Shown here: positions 1-7,302 of the stretch, piece by piece
Position numbering within the stretch: the stretch's first letter is position 1
How the letters are laid out: the number at the start of each line of letters is the position of its first letter
Source of the DNA: Bryobacteraceae bacterium
GTDB lineage: Bacteria; Acidobacteriota; Terriglobia; Bryobacterales; Bryobacteraceae
Direction of reading: 5' to 3'
Assembly (NCBI GenBank): GCA_019752335.1
Contig: JAIEMJ010000036.1
Location: 213,233-277,232, forward strand
DNA length: 64,000 bases
The notes under the pieces: model-generated
The model's database searches: none
Told to the model about the DNA's origin: nothing
What the model saw: only the letters and a program-made list of their open reading frames with translations
Program-made: the position numbers and the translations under genes

Positions 1-446
1 TGACCAGCGTGCCCTTGACCCACGGCGAGGAGTGGGGCCAGCGCTACGACTTCAACAAGCTGGTGGAGAACCACGATATCGACTACATCCGCGCCACGCT
101 GCCCAACGTGGGCGGCATCACCGAGATGATGAAGATCGCCGCTATCTGCGAGACACACGCTGTCGGGATCATTCCGCACTTCACCGGACCGATCTCCACG
201 GCCGCGCTGGTGAACTGTCTCTCAACTTACGCGGGCCCCGTCATCATGGAGTACAACTACGGCGGCCGGCCGATTGAGCACCTGCCCGAGTGTCTGGACT
301 TCAAGGACGGCAAGGCGCTCATCAATGACCGGCCGGGCCTTGGCGTCCGCGCGGATCTGACGAAGTGCAAACAGATTGGTGAAGTCACCCAGCCGGGCCG
401 CCGGAATGTCTTCGTGCGCCCGGACGGATCACTCACGCACTGGTAA
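1..446 (+). CDS. Mandelate racemase/muconate lactonizing-type enzyme, C-terminal part (5' end outside window)
   Basis: The frame is open from the first bases (codons from position 3), so only the last 148 or so residues are present. They resemble the C-terminal barrel of the mandelate-racemase subgroup of the enolase superfamily, typically sugar-acid dehydratases or racemases: the strand DYIRATLPNVGGITE, then VGIIPHFTGPI, where the His of the PH motif is normally catalytic, and a GLGV segment near the end. The metal-binding acidic residues lie upstream of the window. The stop is 3 bp from the convergent CorA-like gene. The family is fairly clear; the substrate cannot be told from this part. 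Confidence 0.8.
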   Translation, partial: TSVPLTHGEEWGQRYDFNKLVENHDIDYIRATLPNVGGITEMMKIAAICETHAVGIIPHFTGPISTAALVNCLSTYAGPVIMEYNYGGRPIEHLPECLDFKDGKALINDRPGLGVRADLTKCKQIGEVTQPGRRNVFVRPDGSLTHW

Positions 447-449
447 AGC

Positions 450-2120
450 TCACTCCACGCGCCGGATCGAGGTGCGGGCCTTGGTGGCCTGGCCGCGTGG
501 CAAGAGGACGTCGCGGTAGTCCTCCCAGTTCTTGATGATCAACACCAGGCCGAACAGCAGCGCACCAAAGGTGGCGATGGTGACGAAGAGCATCGCCGCC
601 CAGTGGACCTGGGCCGCATGCGGGGGCGGCTGAAAGAAGATCTGCGCGAACTCGGCGCCGAAGTTCATGCCGAAGAAGCCCGTCAGTACCGCGCCGCCAC
701 CCAGGATCATGCTCAGCATCGCCAGGCGGTTCACGGCCATGGTGTTGCGGCGCTGATAGTACTCGTTGAGCACGCTGTTCAGCCGCTCCACCTCCTGGCC
801 GATTTCCGTCTTCATGGGATCGATGCGGAACACCCGGTTGAAGAGCGCGAAGTGCTCAGCCTCCTCGTCCTTGTTGGCGAGTTCGTCGAAGTGCCAGTAA
901 TTTGAGAAGATGACGAACTCGCTCCGCAGACCGTCCATCAGGTCAATGTTTTCGGGCGAGAGTTTGCCGTCGCCGAAGTCCTGGTCCAGGCGGCGGGAGA
1001 CCAGCGCGGTTCGTTCGGCGAAGTCCAAGAGCGTGGCGCGGTAGAAGAGCGCGATGAGCGCCATCAGGTGATAACGCGACAGGAACATGCGGTGGATCAG
1101 GAAGCCTTCCTGCAGCAGATGGTCGTCGCAATCGCGCTCGCCGAAGCAGACCGTCACCGCCGAGTAGCTGGTGAAGCCGTAGTAAGTGCCCTGGTGCGCC
1201 CAGCGCGTATAGAGTTGCTGGCGCATTTGCTCCTGGATGAAGGCGGGGTCGTAGCGGTAGCCTTCGGCGAAATGGTCCACGTAGAGCACACGCGAGATGA
1301 ACATGCGGTAATCATCGCTGCGCGCGAAGCCATCGGGAAGGCTTCTTTGGTCGAGCGCGACGTAGGTGTAGACGATCATCCGCTCGTCGAGCACCGCTTC
1401 GTACTCCTGATTCTCGTAGTCGGCGAAGTAGAGCAGGCGCGTGAGCAGGCCCGAGAGCGGCGGCAGGTAATTGCGGATGCCGCAGGAGTTGAAGTCCTCC
1501 TCGATCACCACCTCGTCGCCCACCATCAGGCGGACCAGGCTAGGCGTGCGGCCTTCGCGCTTCTGCCGTCCGCTGGACGGGTACAACTTGCGCATCATCT
1601 CGTTGATCCACAGCGCGCGCGATGCGGTCAGGTCGAAGGCCTGCAGGCCGAGCGATAGAATCCCGATGCCGTTAGCGAAGAGGATCAGCCGTAGCTCCGT
1701 GACGGCGACTTCCTCGCGGCGGCCACGCTCGTCGGACGCAAACAGCCGCACGCGGTGGCGGGGTTCAATCGGAATGCGGTAAAAGCGAAGCTGGCTTTCG
1801 CCCTCGCCGCCCATCTCCTCGCCCTGCCACTCGCCGGCCTGCATGCCGAGCGAGTCGAAGTAGACTCGGCGGATGAAGGGATGGAAGAAGACCATGTCCT
1901 GGTAGGCCTGCGAGTCCAGGGTGAAGCTGGTGTAGGCGGAGCGCTGCCAGCGTCCGATGCCGCCCACGGCGCGCGCATCATGGGCGCGGATCCAGCCGTC
2001 CAGGCCGTCAATCCAGCGGCGCCCTTTCCAGAGGTCGCCATGGCGCTGCAGGACCGCATCCCGGTCAATGGAGAACGGGAACAGCAGGAAGGTATGCAGA
2101 TGGGCGACAACGGGTTCCAT
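450..2120 (-). CDS. CorA-like divalent cation transporter family protein
   Basis: About 556 residues. A long soluble N-terminal part is followed by a helix and two C-terminal membrane segments. The sequence GFFGMNFG just after the first membrane segment (about residue 485) carries the GMN signature of CorA/MRS2 Mg2+ channels, and the short charged tail after the second segment also fits. The protein is longer than classical CorA (about 320 residues) and its N-terminal domain is not obviously standard, so Mg2+ is an inference. The ATG at 2120 is preferred to a GTG at 2129 because a TATAAT box (complement of 2133-2138) would place the transcript start between them. Divergent from the DUF1080 gene. 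Confidence 0.7.
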   Translation of the reverse strand: MEPVVAHLHTFLLFPFSIDRDAVLQRHGDLWKGRRWIDGLDGWIRAHDARAVGGIGRWQRSAYTSFTLDSQAYQDMVFFHPFIRRVYFDSLGMQAGEWQGEEMGGEGESQLRFYRIPIEPRHRVRLFASDERGRREEVAVTELRLILFANGIGILSLGLQAFDLTASRALWINEMMRKLYPSSGRQKREGRTPSLVRLMVGDEVVIEEDFNSCGIRNYLPPLSGLLTRLLYFADYENQEYEAVLDERMIVYTYVALDQRSLPDGFARSDDYRMFISRVLYVDHFAEGYRYDPAFIQEQMRQQLYTRWAHQGTYYGFTSYSAVTVCFGERDCDDHLLQEGFLIHRMFLSRYHLMALIALFYRATLLDFAERTALVSRRLDQDFGDGKLSPENIDLMDGLRSEFVIFSNYWHFDELANKDEEAEHFALFNRVFRIDPMKTEIGQEVERLNSVLNEYYQRRNTMAVNRLAMLSMILGGGAVLTGFFGMNFGAEFAQIFFQPPPHAAQVHWAAMLFVTIATFGALLFGLVLIIKNWEDYRDVLLPRGQATKARTSIRRVE

Positions 2121-2132
2121 AAGCGACACCTG

Positions 2133-2153
2133 ATTATAGCGGGTCGTTATAAT
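2133..2153. promoter_or_regulatory. Back-to-back -10 boxes between the CorA-like and DUF1080 genes
   Basis: A perfect TATAAT lies on the plus strand at 2148-2153, 7 nt before the ATG at 2161. A second TATAAT lies on the minus strand (complement of 2133-2138), 12 nt before the ATG at 2120. Neither gene has a clear Shine-Dalgarno, so both mRNAs probably have very short or no leaders. The -35 matches are weak (GACACC at 2125-2130 for the plus strand). Confidence 0.6.
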
Positions 2154-2160
2154 AACTTCG

Positions 2161-3297
2161 ATGATGAACCGCCGCGAGTTGCTGATTCTTCCGCTGGCCG
2201 CCGGAACGCTGGCTGCCGATGGCTTTACGCCGGTGTTCGACGGGCGGTCGCTCGCAGGGTGGACGGTAGAGCAAGGGCCGGAAAGCGCCTTCTACGTGAA
2301 GGACGGCGCCATCGTGATCCACCCGGGTTCGAACTCCCCCACGTGGCTGCGGTCCGAGCGCGAGTACGAGAACTTCGAGCTTCAGGGCGAGGTCTTCATC
2401 GAAGGCTGGGCCAACTCCGGAATCTTCCTGCATGCGCCGAAGCATGGCCGTCCGACGGGCTGCGGGATGAAGATCAACATCTTCCAAAAGAAGGACTCGC
2501 CGCCTTTGGCCGAAAGCATGGGAGCCATCTTCCCGGTGGTGGCGCCACTTCAAGTAAATGTACGCAATAAGGGCGAATGGAATCAATTTCATGTACGACT
2601 TAGCTGGCCAGAATTCAAGTTGTGGATGAATGGAAAACTCGTGCAAGACTTGAAGCTCGACGCCCATCCCGAACTGCGTCATCGCCTGCGGAAAGGCTAT
2701 CTGGGATTGGAGAGCTTGAGCTATCCCGTCCGCTACCGCGGCCTGGCGGTGAAGACCCTTCCTGCCACCGACACGCAGACCTCGCTCTACGCCGCCCCGG
2801 CGGACCTGTCCCAGTGGCGTACCACGGAGCCCGAGTGGATGGAGAAGTCGCAATGGGAGACGCTCGGCAGTACCCTGCGCGGCGAAGGATTGGGGTATCT
2901 AGCGACGAAGGAGCACTTTCGCAACTTTGACCTCGAGATGTATGTGCGGCCGAGCCGTCATTCGAACGGTGGCGTCTACTTTCGTTGCCCTGGCGGCGTA
3001 AAGGGTGACCATTATGAGATTCAGGTGCATGACGTGGAAGGCGCCGTATATCCGACGGGGTCCCTTTATGGGATTCGTCGCGCGCGCTGGTGGCCTCTGG
3101 AGCCGGAGCAGTGGTTCCTGTTGCAGATGCACGTCGAGGGTGGGCACTGCGTCGTCCGCGTGGACGGCGAGACCGTGGTGGACTACCGGGGCCTCACGAA
3201 TCTTTCGGCCGGCCCGATCGCGCTGCAGGCGCATCAGACCGGGAAGTGGATCGAGTATAAGGAGATCCGCGTGCGGCGTTTGCCGGACGCGAAATAA
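2161..3297 (+). CDS. Secreted protein with two DUF1080 (3-keto-disaccharide hydrolase-type) domains
   Basis: 378 residues with a short RR-type leader (MMNRRELLILPLAAGTLAA). Two concanavalin-like DUF1080 domains follow: residues about 22-200 (FTPVFDGRSLAGW, then GIFLHAP) and about 205-375 (NGGVYFRCPGG, HYEIQVHD). DUF1080 proteins are typically exported beta-sandwich proteins acting on glycosides; hydrolysis of 3-keto-glycosides is known for some. The tandem arrangement could give two sugar sites. Transcription probably begins at the start codon from the TATAAT at 2148. It is followed after 47 bp by the alpha-toroid gene. Fold confident; substrate unknown. Confidence 0.82.
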   Translation: MMNRRELLILPLAAGTLAADGFTPVFDGRSLAGWTVEQGPESAFYVKDGAIVIHPGSNSPTWLRSEREYENFELQGEVFIEGWANSGIFLHAPKHGRPTGCGMKINIFQKKDSPPLAESMGAIFPVVAPLQVNVRNKGEWNQFHVRLSWPEFKLWMNGKLVQDLKLDAHPELRHRLRKGYLGLESLSYPVRYRGLAVKTLPATDTQTSLYAAPADLSQWRTTEPEWMEKSQWETLGSTLRGEGLGYLATKEHFRNFDLEMYVRPSRHSNGGVYFRCPGGVKGDHYEIQVHDVEGAVYPTGSLYGIRRARWWPLEPEQWFLLQMHVEGGHCVVRVDGETVVDYRGLTNLSAGPIALQAHQTGKWIEYKEIRVRRLPDAK

Positions 3298-3344
3298 ACT
3301 CTATAGAAACCGGCGGAATTGGTCGATGGGACTCCTATCGGGAT

Positions 3345-4244
3345 ATGACTACGGAAACGCCGCCCCTGGACCTAGCCCACGCGCTGACTTTACGGCGCGA
3401 GCATTTGACGCGCGCGCAGAATCCCGATGGAGGCTGGGGGTACTTTCCTGGCAAAGAGTCCTGGCTGGAGCCGACCGCTTATGCGGCCCTCGCTTTGCAT
3501 GGGCAACCGGCCGCCCAACGCGCGCTGGAGTTACTGGTCCGCTGGCAGCGCGAGGACGGTGCCTGGCGCGCCAATGCGAAGGTGCGCGACGCGTATTGGG
3601 GCACGGCGCTGATGCTTACCTTGTTTCACAGCCTCGGCCGCCACGATGCGGCTTACGCCAAAGGTTTGGCGTGGCTCAGCAATTTGGCGGGCTCCGAAGG
3701 CAGCCTCTCGGTGCGCCTTGTTCAGCGCTTTCAAGCGCGCGTGGTGGACCAGGATGAGAGCGTTCATGGCTGGCCCTGGCGCCCGGGGAATTCGTCCTGG
3801 GTGGAGCCCACGTCGCATGCGCTCATTGCCCTGAAACAGAGCAGCCGCGCGCGCGAATTCGCGGCGCGCATCGCCGAGGGCGAAAGCTATCTGCTGGATC
3901 GCCGTTGCGCGGATGGTGGTTGGAACTACGGCAACCGGCGCGTCTACTACACCAACATGTCGGCCTTCCCGGAGACGACGGCCCTGGCGCTGATGGCCTT
4001 GCAAGGACGCCAGGCGAGCGAACTGAAGCCGTCCGTGGAGCGAGCGCTTGCGCAACTGAAGTCGACCCGTAGTGGCCTGGCGCGCACGTGGCTCACCATT
4101 GCTTTGCGGGCCCACGGCGTGGCCTTCACTCCGCCCGCCTTGGGTGGCTTGGCTCCCGGTGGCGACCTCGCCGTCACCGCCCTCGAACTGCTGGCGCAAG
4201 ACGCTGGTAGCCGCGTCTTTCAGGTGGAGAAGAAACCGTCATGA
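3345..4244 (+). CDS. Prenyltransferase/squalene-oxidase-repeat (alpha-toroid) protein
   Basis: 299 residues with several QW-like repeats: QNPDGGWGYF near residue 30, WQREDGAWRAN near 67, WPWRPGNSSWVEPTSHAL near 142 and CADGGWNYGNRR near 188. These belong to the alpha/alpha-toroid fold of squalene-hopene cyclases and terpene cyclases. At 299 residues it is less than half the length of a squalene-hopene cyclase and has no DXDD cyclase motif or signal peptide, so it is not a conventional shc gene. Its stop overlaps the DUF362 start in ATGA, so the two proteins are probably made together. Function unknown. Confidence 0.78.
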   Translation: MTTETPPLDLAHALTLRREHLTRAQNPDGGWGYFPGKESWLEPTAYAALALHGQPAAQRALELLVRWQREDGAWRANAKVRDAYWGTALMLTLFHSLGRHDAAYAKGLAWLSNLAGSEGSLSVRLVQRFQARVVDQDESVHGWPWRPGNSSWVEPTSHALIALKQSSRAREFAARIAEGESYLLDRRCADGGWNYGNRRVYYTNMSAFPETTALALMALQGRQASELKPSVERALAQLKSTRSGLARTWLTIALRAHGVAFTPPALGGLAPGGDLAVTALELLAQDAGSRVFQVEKKPS

Positions 4245-5206
4245 GCATCACTTTGGATCGCCGTTCCGCCTTACCCTTGATCGGCCTGGGCGTGATGTCC
4301 GGGGTCGTCGGCTACAACATGCGGCCGGATACGATTCCTACCGTGCTCTCGCCGGTGTCGATCATGGGCGCGAAGGACTACTCGGCCGACCTGCTCGACA
4401 TTCTCTATCGCGGCGTGATGGCCTGCGGCTTGAACGTCACCGGTAAGCGGGTCCTGCTGAAGCCGAACCTCGTCGAGTACGATCCCAACACCCCCATCAA
4501 TACCGACCCGCGCTTTGTGGCCGCCGCCGTCGAACTCTTCCGCAAACTGGGCGCCGCCGAGGTCCGGATCGGCGAGGGACCTGGCCACCGGCGCGATAGC
4601 TGGGCCGTCGCCGAGGAAGCGGGCTACCGCGAACTGATTCCGGACTTCGACAAGATCTTCGTGGACCTCAACCGCGACGACGTAGTCGCCGTGCAGGGCT
4701 TCGAAGAACCCGAGTTTTTCTTTTCGAAGAGCCTGCTCGCCGCTGACCTCATCGTCTCCCTCGCGAAGATGAAGACGCACCACTGGGCCGGCGTCACGCT
4801 CTCCATGAAGAATTTCTTTGGGCTCGTTCCCGGCTGCGTGTACGGCTGGCCGAAGAACATCCTGCACTATAAGGGCATCGATTCGTCGATCATCGAACTG
4901 AATCGCCTTTTCCCGAACTCCTTCGCCATCGTGGACGGCATCATGGGCATGGAAGGCAACGGCCCCATCCAAGGCACGGGCTTGCAGGCCGGCGTCGTGG
5001 TGATGGGCAACGACATGGTCGCCGTCGATTCCACCTGCTGCCGGTTGATGAAGATTGACCCGGGCAAGATCGGCCACCTGAAGAACGCCCAGCACCTCGG
5101 CTACTGGGCCGCCACGCACATCGAACAGCGCGGCGAACGCATTGAAGCCTACGCCAAGCCGTTCGGCCTGATGAAGGACTTCGCTCACCTGCGCCTCGAC
5201 GCGTAA
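4241..5206 (+). CDS. DUF362 domain protein with Tat-like leader
   Basis: 321 residues. The N-terminus (DRRSALPLIGLG) looks like a twin-arginine leader or anchor. The body matches DUF362: KRVLLKPNLVEY, the region VSLAKMKTHHWAGVTLSMKN, and FAIVDGIMGMEGNGP. Some DUF362 proteins carry C-terminal ferredoxin cysteines; this one ends without a CxxCxxC cluster. The start overlaps the alpha-toroid stop by 4 bp (ATGA). DUF362 has no settled biochemical role, so this is a family name only. The gene ends 7 bp from the convergent URO-D-like gene. Confidence 0.8.
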   Translation: MSITLDRRSALPLIGLGVMSGVVGYNMRPDTIPTVLSPVSIMGAKDYSADLLDILYRGVMACGLNVTGKRVLLKPNLVEYDPNTPINTDPRFVAAAVELFRKLGAAEVRIGEGPGHRRDSWAVAEEAGYRELIPDFDKIFVDLNRDDVVAVQGFEEPEFFFSKSLLAADLIVSLAKMKTHHWAGVTLSMKNFFGLVPGCVYGWPKNILHYKGIDSSIIELNRLFPNSFAIVDGIMGMEGNGPIQGTGLQAGVVVMGNDMVAVDSTCCRLMKIDPGKIGHLKNAQHLGYWAATHIEQRGERIEAYAKPFGLMKDFAHLRLDA

Positions 5207-5213
5207 CGATTCG

Positions 5214-6227
5214 TTAGGCGGAGCCCGTTCGATGCGCGGCGGCAATCGCCTGGCGCAGGCGATTCCAGTCCGTATCGGCCTCCACCGTGCAGTCCGCCCC
5301 CAGAATGAAGCGGCCCGGCGACGCCTTCACCACGCGCCGCACCTCGGCTTCCACCTCAGCGGGCGTGCCATGCGCGAGGACGCCGTGGCGATCCAGGCCA
5401 CCCATGTACGGCCGCCCGAAGCGTCGCGCAATCTCGCTGGGCGGGAGTTCCCCGCCGGCCAGTTTCGTATTGCAGTTCACCACTTGGCCGGGATAGTCGA
5501 CCACGGCGTCGTAGTTGGCGTAAGGTGCGTGGTAGTCGCAGACGTGCAGGATATTGAACGGGCAAGCGGCGCTCACCTCCTTCATCGCCACCAGGTCCGC
5601 CGGCTTCACGTAGTCGCGGAAGATCCGCGGGTTGGTGAACTGCTTCGTTTCGGACCCCTGCGTCGACATATAGAAGCCGTCGACACCGGCCGCAATGCAA
5701 GCCCGGACGAAGATCAACTGGCTTTCGATCAGCACGGCGAGCCCGCGCTTCACGGCTTCGGGATTCTCCTCCAGGTGCCGCCGTAGCACCGGCGCGCTGG
5801 CGCAATGGCCAGCGCACATGTAGGGCGAATAGAGCGTCATCAGGACCATGGCGTCTTTCTTCGTAGCCTTGACGAGTTCGCGCACGGTCTGCAACTGAGG
5901 CTCGTAGAAGTCCTGCTTGCGGAGGGTCAATTTGGCCCAATCGGCGGGTTGGACAAGAAAGGGCTGGCGCTCGTAGGTCTGCTCGAATTGGACCTTGACG
6001 AAGTCCATATCCGTTTGCCGGAAGAACTCCAGATGGCGGCGCGCGGCGGCGGTGCCGGTCTTGTAGTCCGGGCCGAAGTGGAGGAAGAACGCGGCGGGGG
6101 TATAGCTGGGGTCGGCGTGGCCGGCGAGCCACTGGCGCATCCGCTCCCGCTTATTGGTGGGCTTGCGCTGATAGGCGGCCGCCAGCGCTCCGGGCAGGGT
6201 CTGGCTGAGAAAGAGGCGTCGTCGCAT
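5214..6227 (-). CDS. Uroporphyrinogen-decarboxylase-superfamily protein, probably exported
   Basis: 337 residues beginning MRRRLFLSQTLPGALAAA, a twin-arginine-like leader that is unusual for this normally cytoplasmic fold. The body follows the URO-D/methyltransferase barrel: FVKVQFEQTYE, VDGFYMSTQG, NILHVCDYHAPY, YMGGLDRHGVLAHG and a C-terminal GRFILGADCTVEADT. Acidobacteria and Planctomycetes have many URO-D-like proteins outside haem synthesis, some related to corrinoid methyltransferases. No haem genes lie nearby, so a role in haem synthesis is unlikely. Downstream of and co-directional with the Lrp gene. Confidence 0.72.
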   Translation of the reverse strand: MRRRLFLSQTLPGALAAAYQRKPTNKRERMRQWLAGHADPSYTPAAFFLHFGPDYKTGTAAARRHLEFFRQTDMDFVKVQFEQTYERQPFLVQPADWAKLTLRKQDFYEPQLQTVRELVKATKKDAMVLMTLYSPYMCAGHCASAPVLRRHLEENPEAVKRGLAVLIESQLIFVRACIAAGVDGFYMSTQGSETKQFTNPRIFRDYVKPADLVAMKEVSAACPFNILHVCDYHAPYANYDAVVDYPGQVVNCNTKLAGGELPPSEIARRFGRPYMGGLDRHGVLAHGTPAEVEAEVRRVVKASPGRFILGADCTVEADTDWNRLRQAIAAAHRTGSA

Positions 6228-6256
6228 ACTGGCCTTAGGCTATCTCATTCCCGCCG

Positions 6257-6700
6257 TTACAGCGGATTCACCGTCTCTTTGGCCGTGGCCAGGGCAATGA
6301 TGGTGCGCGTCCGCGCGACACCCAGCTTCTGCTTGAGTTGGTTACTGAGTAGCTCATCCAGTTCCAGCGTACTGGCGCAACGGATCTTGAGCAGGTAGTC
6401 GTCATCGCCCGCGACATGGTGACACTCCAGGACCCCGGGCATCTTCAGGATGGCGTCCAGAAAACGTTTGCGCTTCTGCTGGCTGTCAAGCGTGACGAAG
6501 ATGAAGGCCAGCAGGCCGAAGCCGATCTCGGTGGCGTCGGCGATGGCGGTGTAGCCCTTGATGATGCCGCGGTCCTCCAGCTTGCGCACGCGCTCCGCGG
6601 CGGAGGGGGCGGACATGCCGAGGTACTGCCCCAGGTCAGACCACGTTACGCGGCCTTCGTGGGTCAGCAGGGTGAGGGCTTTTCTGTCTAAGGTGTCCAT
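6257..6700 (-). CDS. Lrp/AsnC-family transcriptional regulator
   Basis: 147 residues. The N-terminal winged helix (MDTLDRKALTLLTHEGRVTW, then MSAPSAAERVRKLEDRGIIKGY) is followed by the RAM/AsnC ligand domain (GFGLLAFIFVTL, VLECHHVAGDDDYLLKI). The ATG at 6700 is chosen because AAGGAGA lies 6 nt upstream; the longer frame to 6772 adds residues without homology. Lrp proteins sense amino acids or related metabolites and often regulate a divergent neighbour, here the 6758 gene, and themselves. Confidence 0.9.
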   Translation of the reverse strand: MDTLDRKALTLLTHEGRVTWSDLGQYLGMSAPSAAERVRKLEDRGIIKGYTAIADATEIGFGLLAFIFVTLDSQQKRKRFLDAILKMPGVLECHHVAGDDDYLLKIRCASTLELDELLSNQLKQKLGVARTRTIIALATAKETVNPL

Positions 6701-6726
6701 GGCGATTCTCCTTCGATTGTAACGAA

Positions 6727-6756
6727 TTGACAGCTCTTTGCCTTGGAGAGTAAACT
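6727..6756 (+). promoter_or_regulatory. Candidate sigma-70 promoter for the 6758 gene
   Basis: TTGACA at 6727-6732, 18 nt spacer, TAAACT at 6751-6756. If used, transcription would start near 6763. The first ATG (6758) would then be bypassed and translation would begin at ATG 6788 or ATG 6806, the latter having AAGG 5 nt upstream. The site lies in the Lrp divergent region, where autoregulation is common. Confidence 0.5.
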
Positions 6757-6757
6757 T

Positions 6758-7267
6758 ATGATTCGTAGGCATAACAAGATTATCGCAATGGAAACGAAGG
6801 CAACCATGTTCAGAAGCTCAGAAGCGGAGCTTAGCGCCTTTCTCGCGGCCTGGGAGGAGCTGATCCTGCCCAAGGAGGAATGGACCCATGCCGCGCACAT
6901 CGCCGTCGCCGCCTGCTACACCTGGGAGCGGACGCCCGCCGAGGCGCTGCCCCTGCTGCGCGAGCGCATCCGGGCCTTCAACGTGGCCACCGGCGGGCAG
7001 AACACCGCGGACGCTGGGTACCACGAGACACTCACCTGCTTTTGGGCCGAGGTGGTGGGAAGCTTCGTCCTCTCGCAAAAACCGGGGGAGCGGCTGGCCG
7101 CCGTCAACGCCGCCGTGGCCCGCTTCGGCGCGGCGCGCGACTTGCCGAAGTCCTTCTACACCCACGACGTCGTCCGGAACGCGACCGCCCGGCGAGAGTG
7201 GGTGCCGCCGGAGCGTCCGGCCGAGTTAGCCCAGTTCCTCCGCGGGTTGGCGGCGGGTGACCCGTGA
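6758..7267 (+). CDS. Conserved hypothetical protein, about 150-170 residues
   Basis: A soluble helical protein with the conserved-looking stretch EEWTHAAHIAVAACYTWE, followed by ATGGQNTADAGYHETLT. I recognise it as a recurring uncharacterised family, with no known reaction. The His-rich motif could bind a metal, but this is speculative. The start is ambiguous: ATG 6758 has GGAGAG upstream but overlaps a likely -10 box, and ATG 6788 or 6806 would fit that promoter better. Divergent from the Lrp regulator, so possibly its target. Confidence 0.65.
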   Translation: MIRRHNKIIAMETKATMFRSSEAELSAFLAAWEELILPKEEWTHAAHIAVAACYTWERTPAEALPLLRERIRAFNVATGGQNTADAGYHETLTCFWAEVVGSFVLSQKPGERLAAVNAAVARFGAARDLPKSFYTHDVVRNATARREWVPPERPAELAQFLRGLAAGDP

Positions 7268-7302
7268 GCGGTGCCTGTACTAAGCTGGGAGGCTGGAGCG
7301 TA

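Noticed and set aside
3345..4244. Squalene-hopene cyclase partner for hpnJ
   Set aside because: The QW protein is under half the required length and lacks the DXDD motif, so it cannot be named shc.
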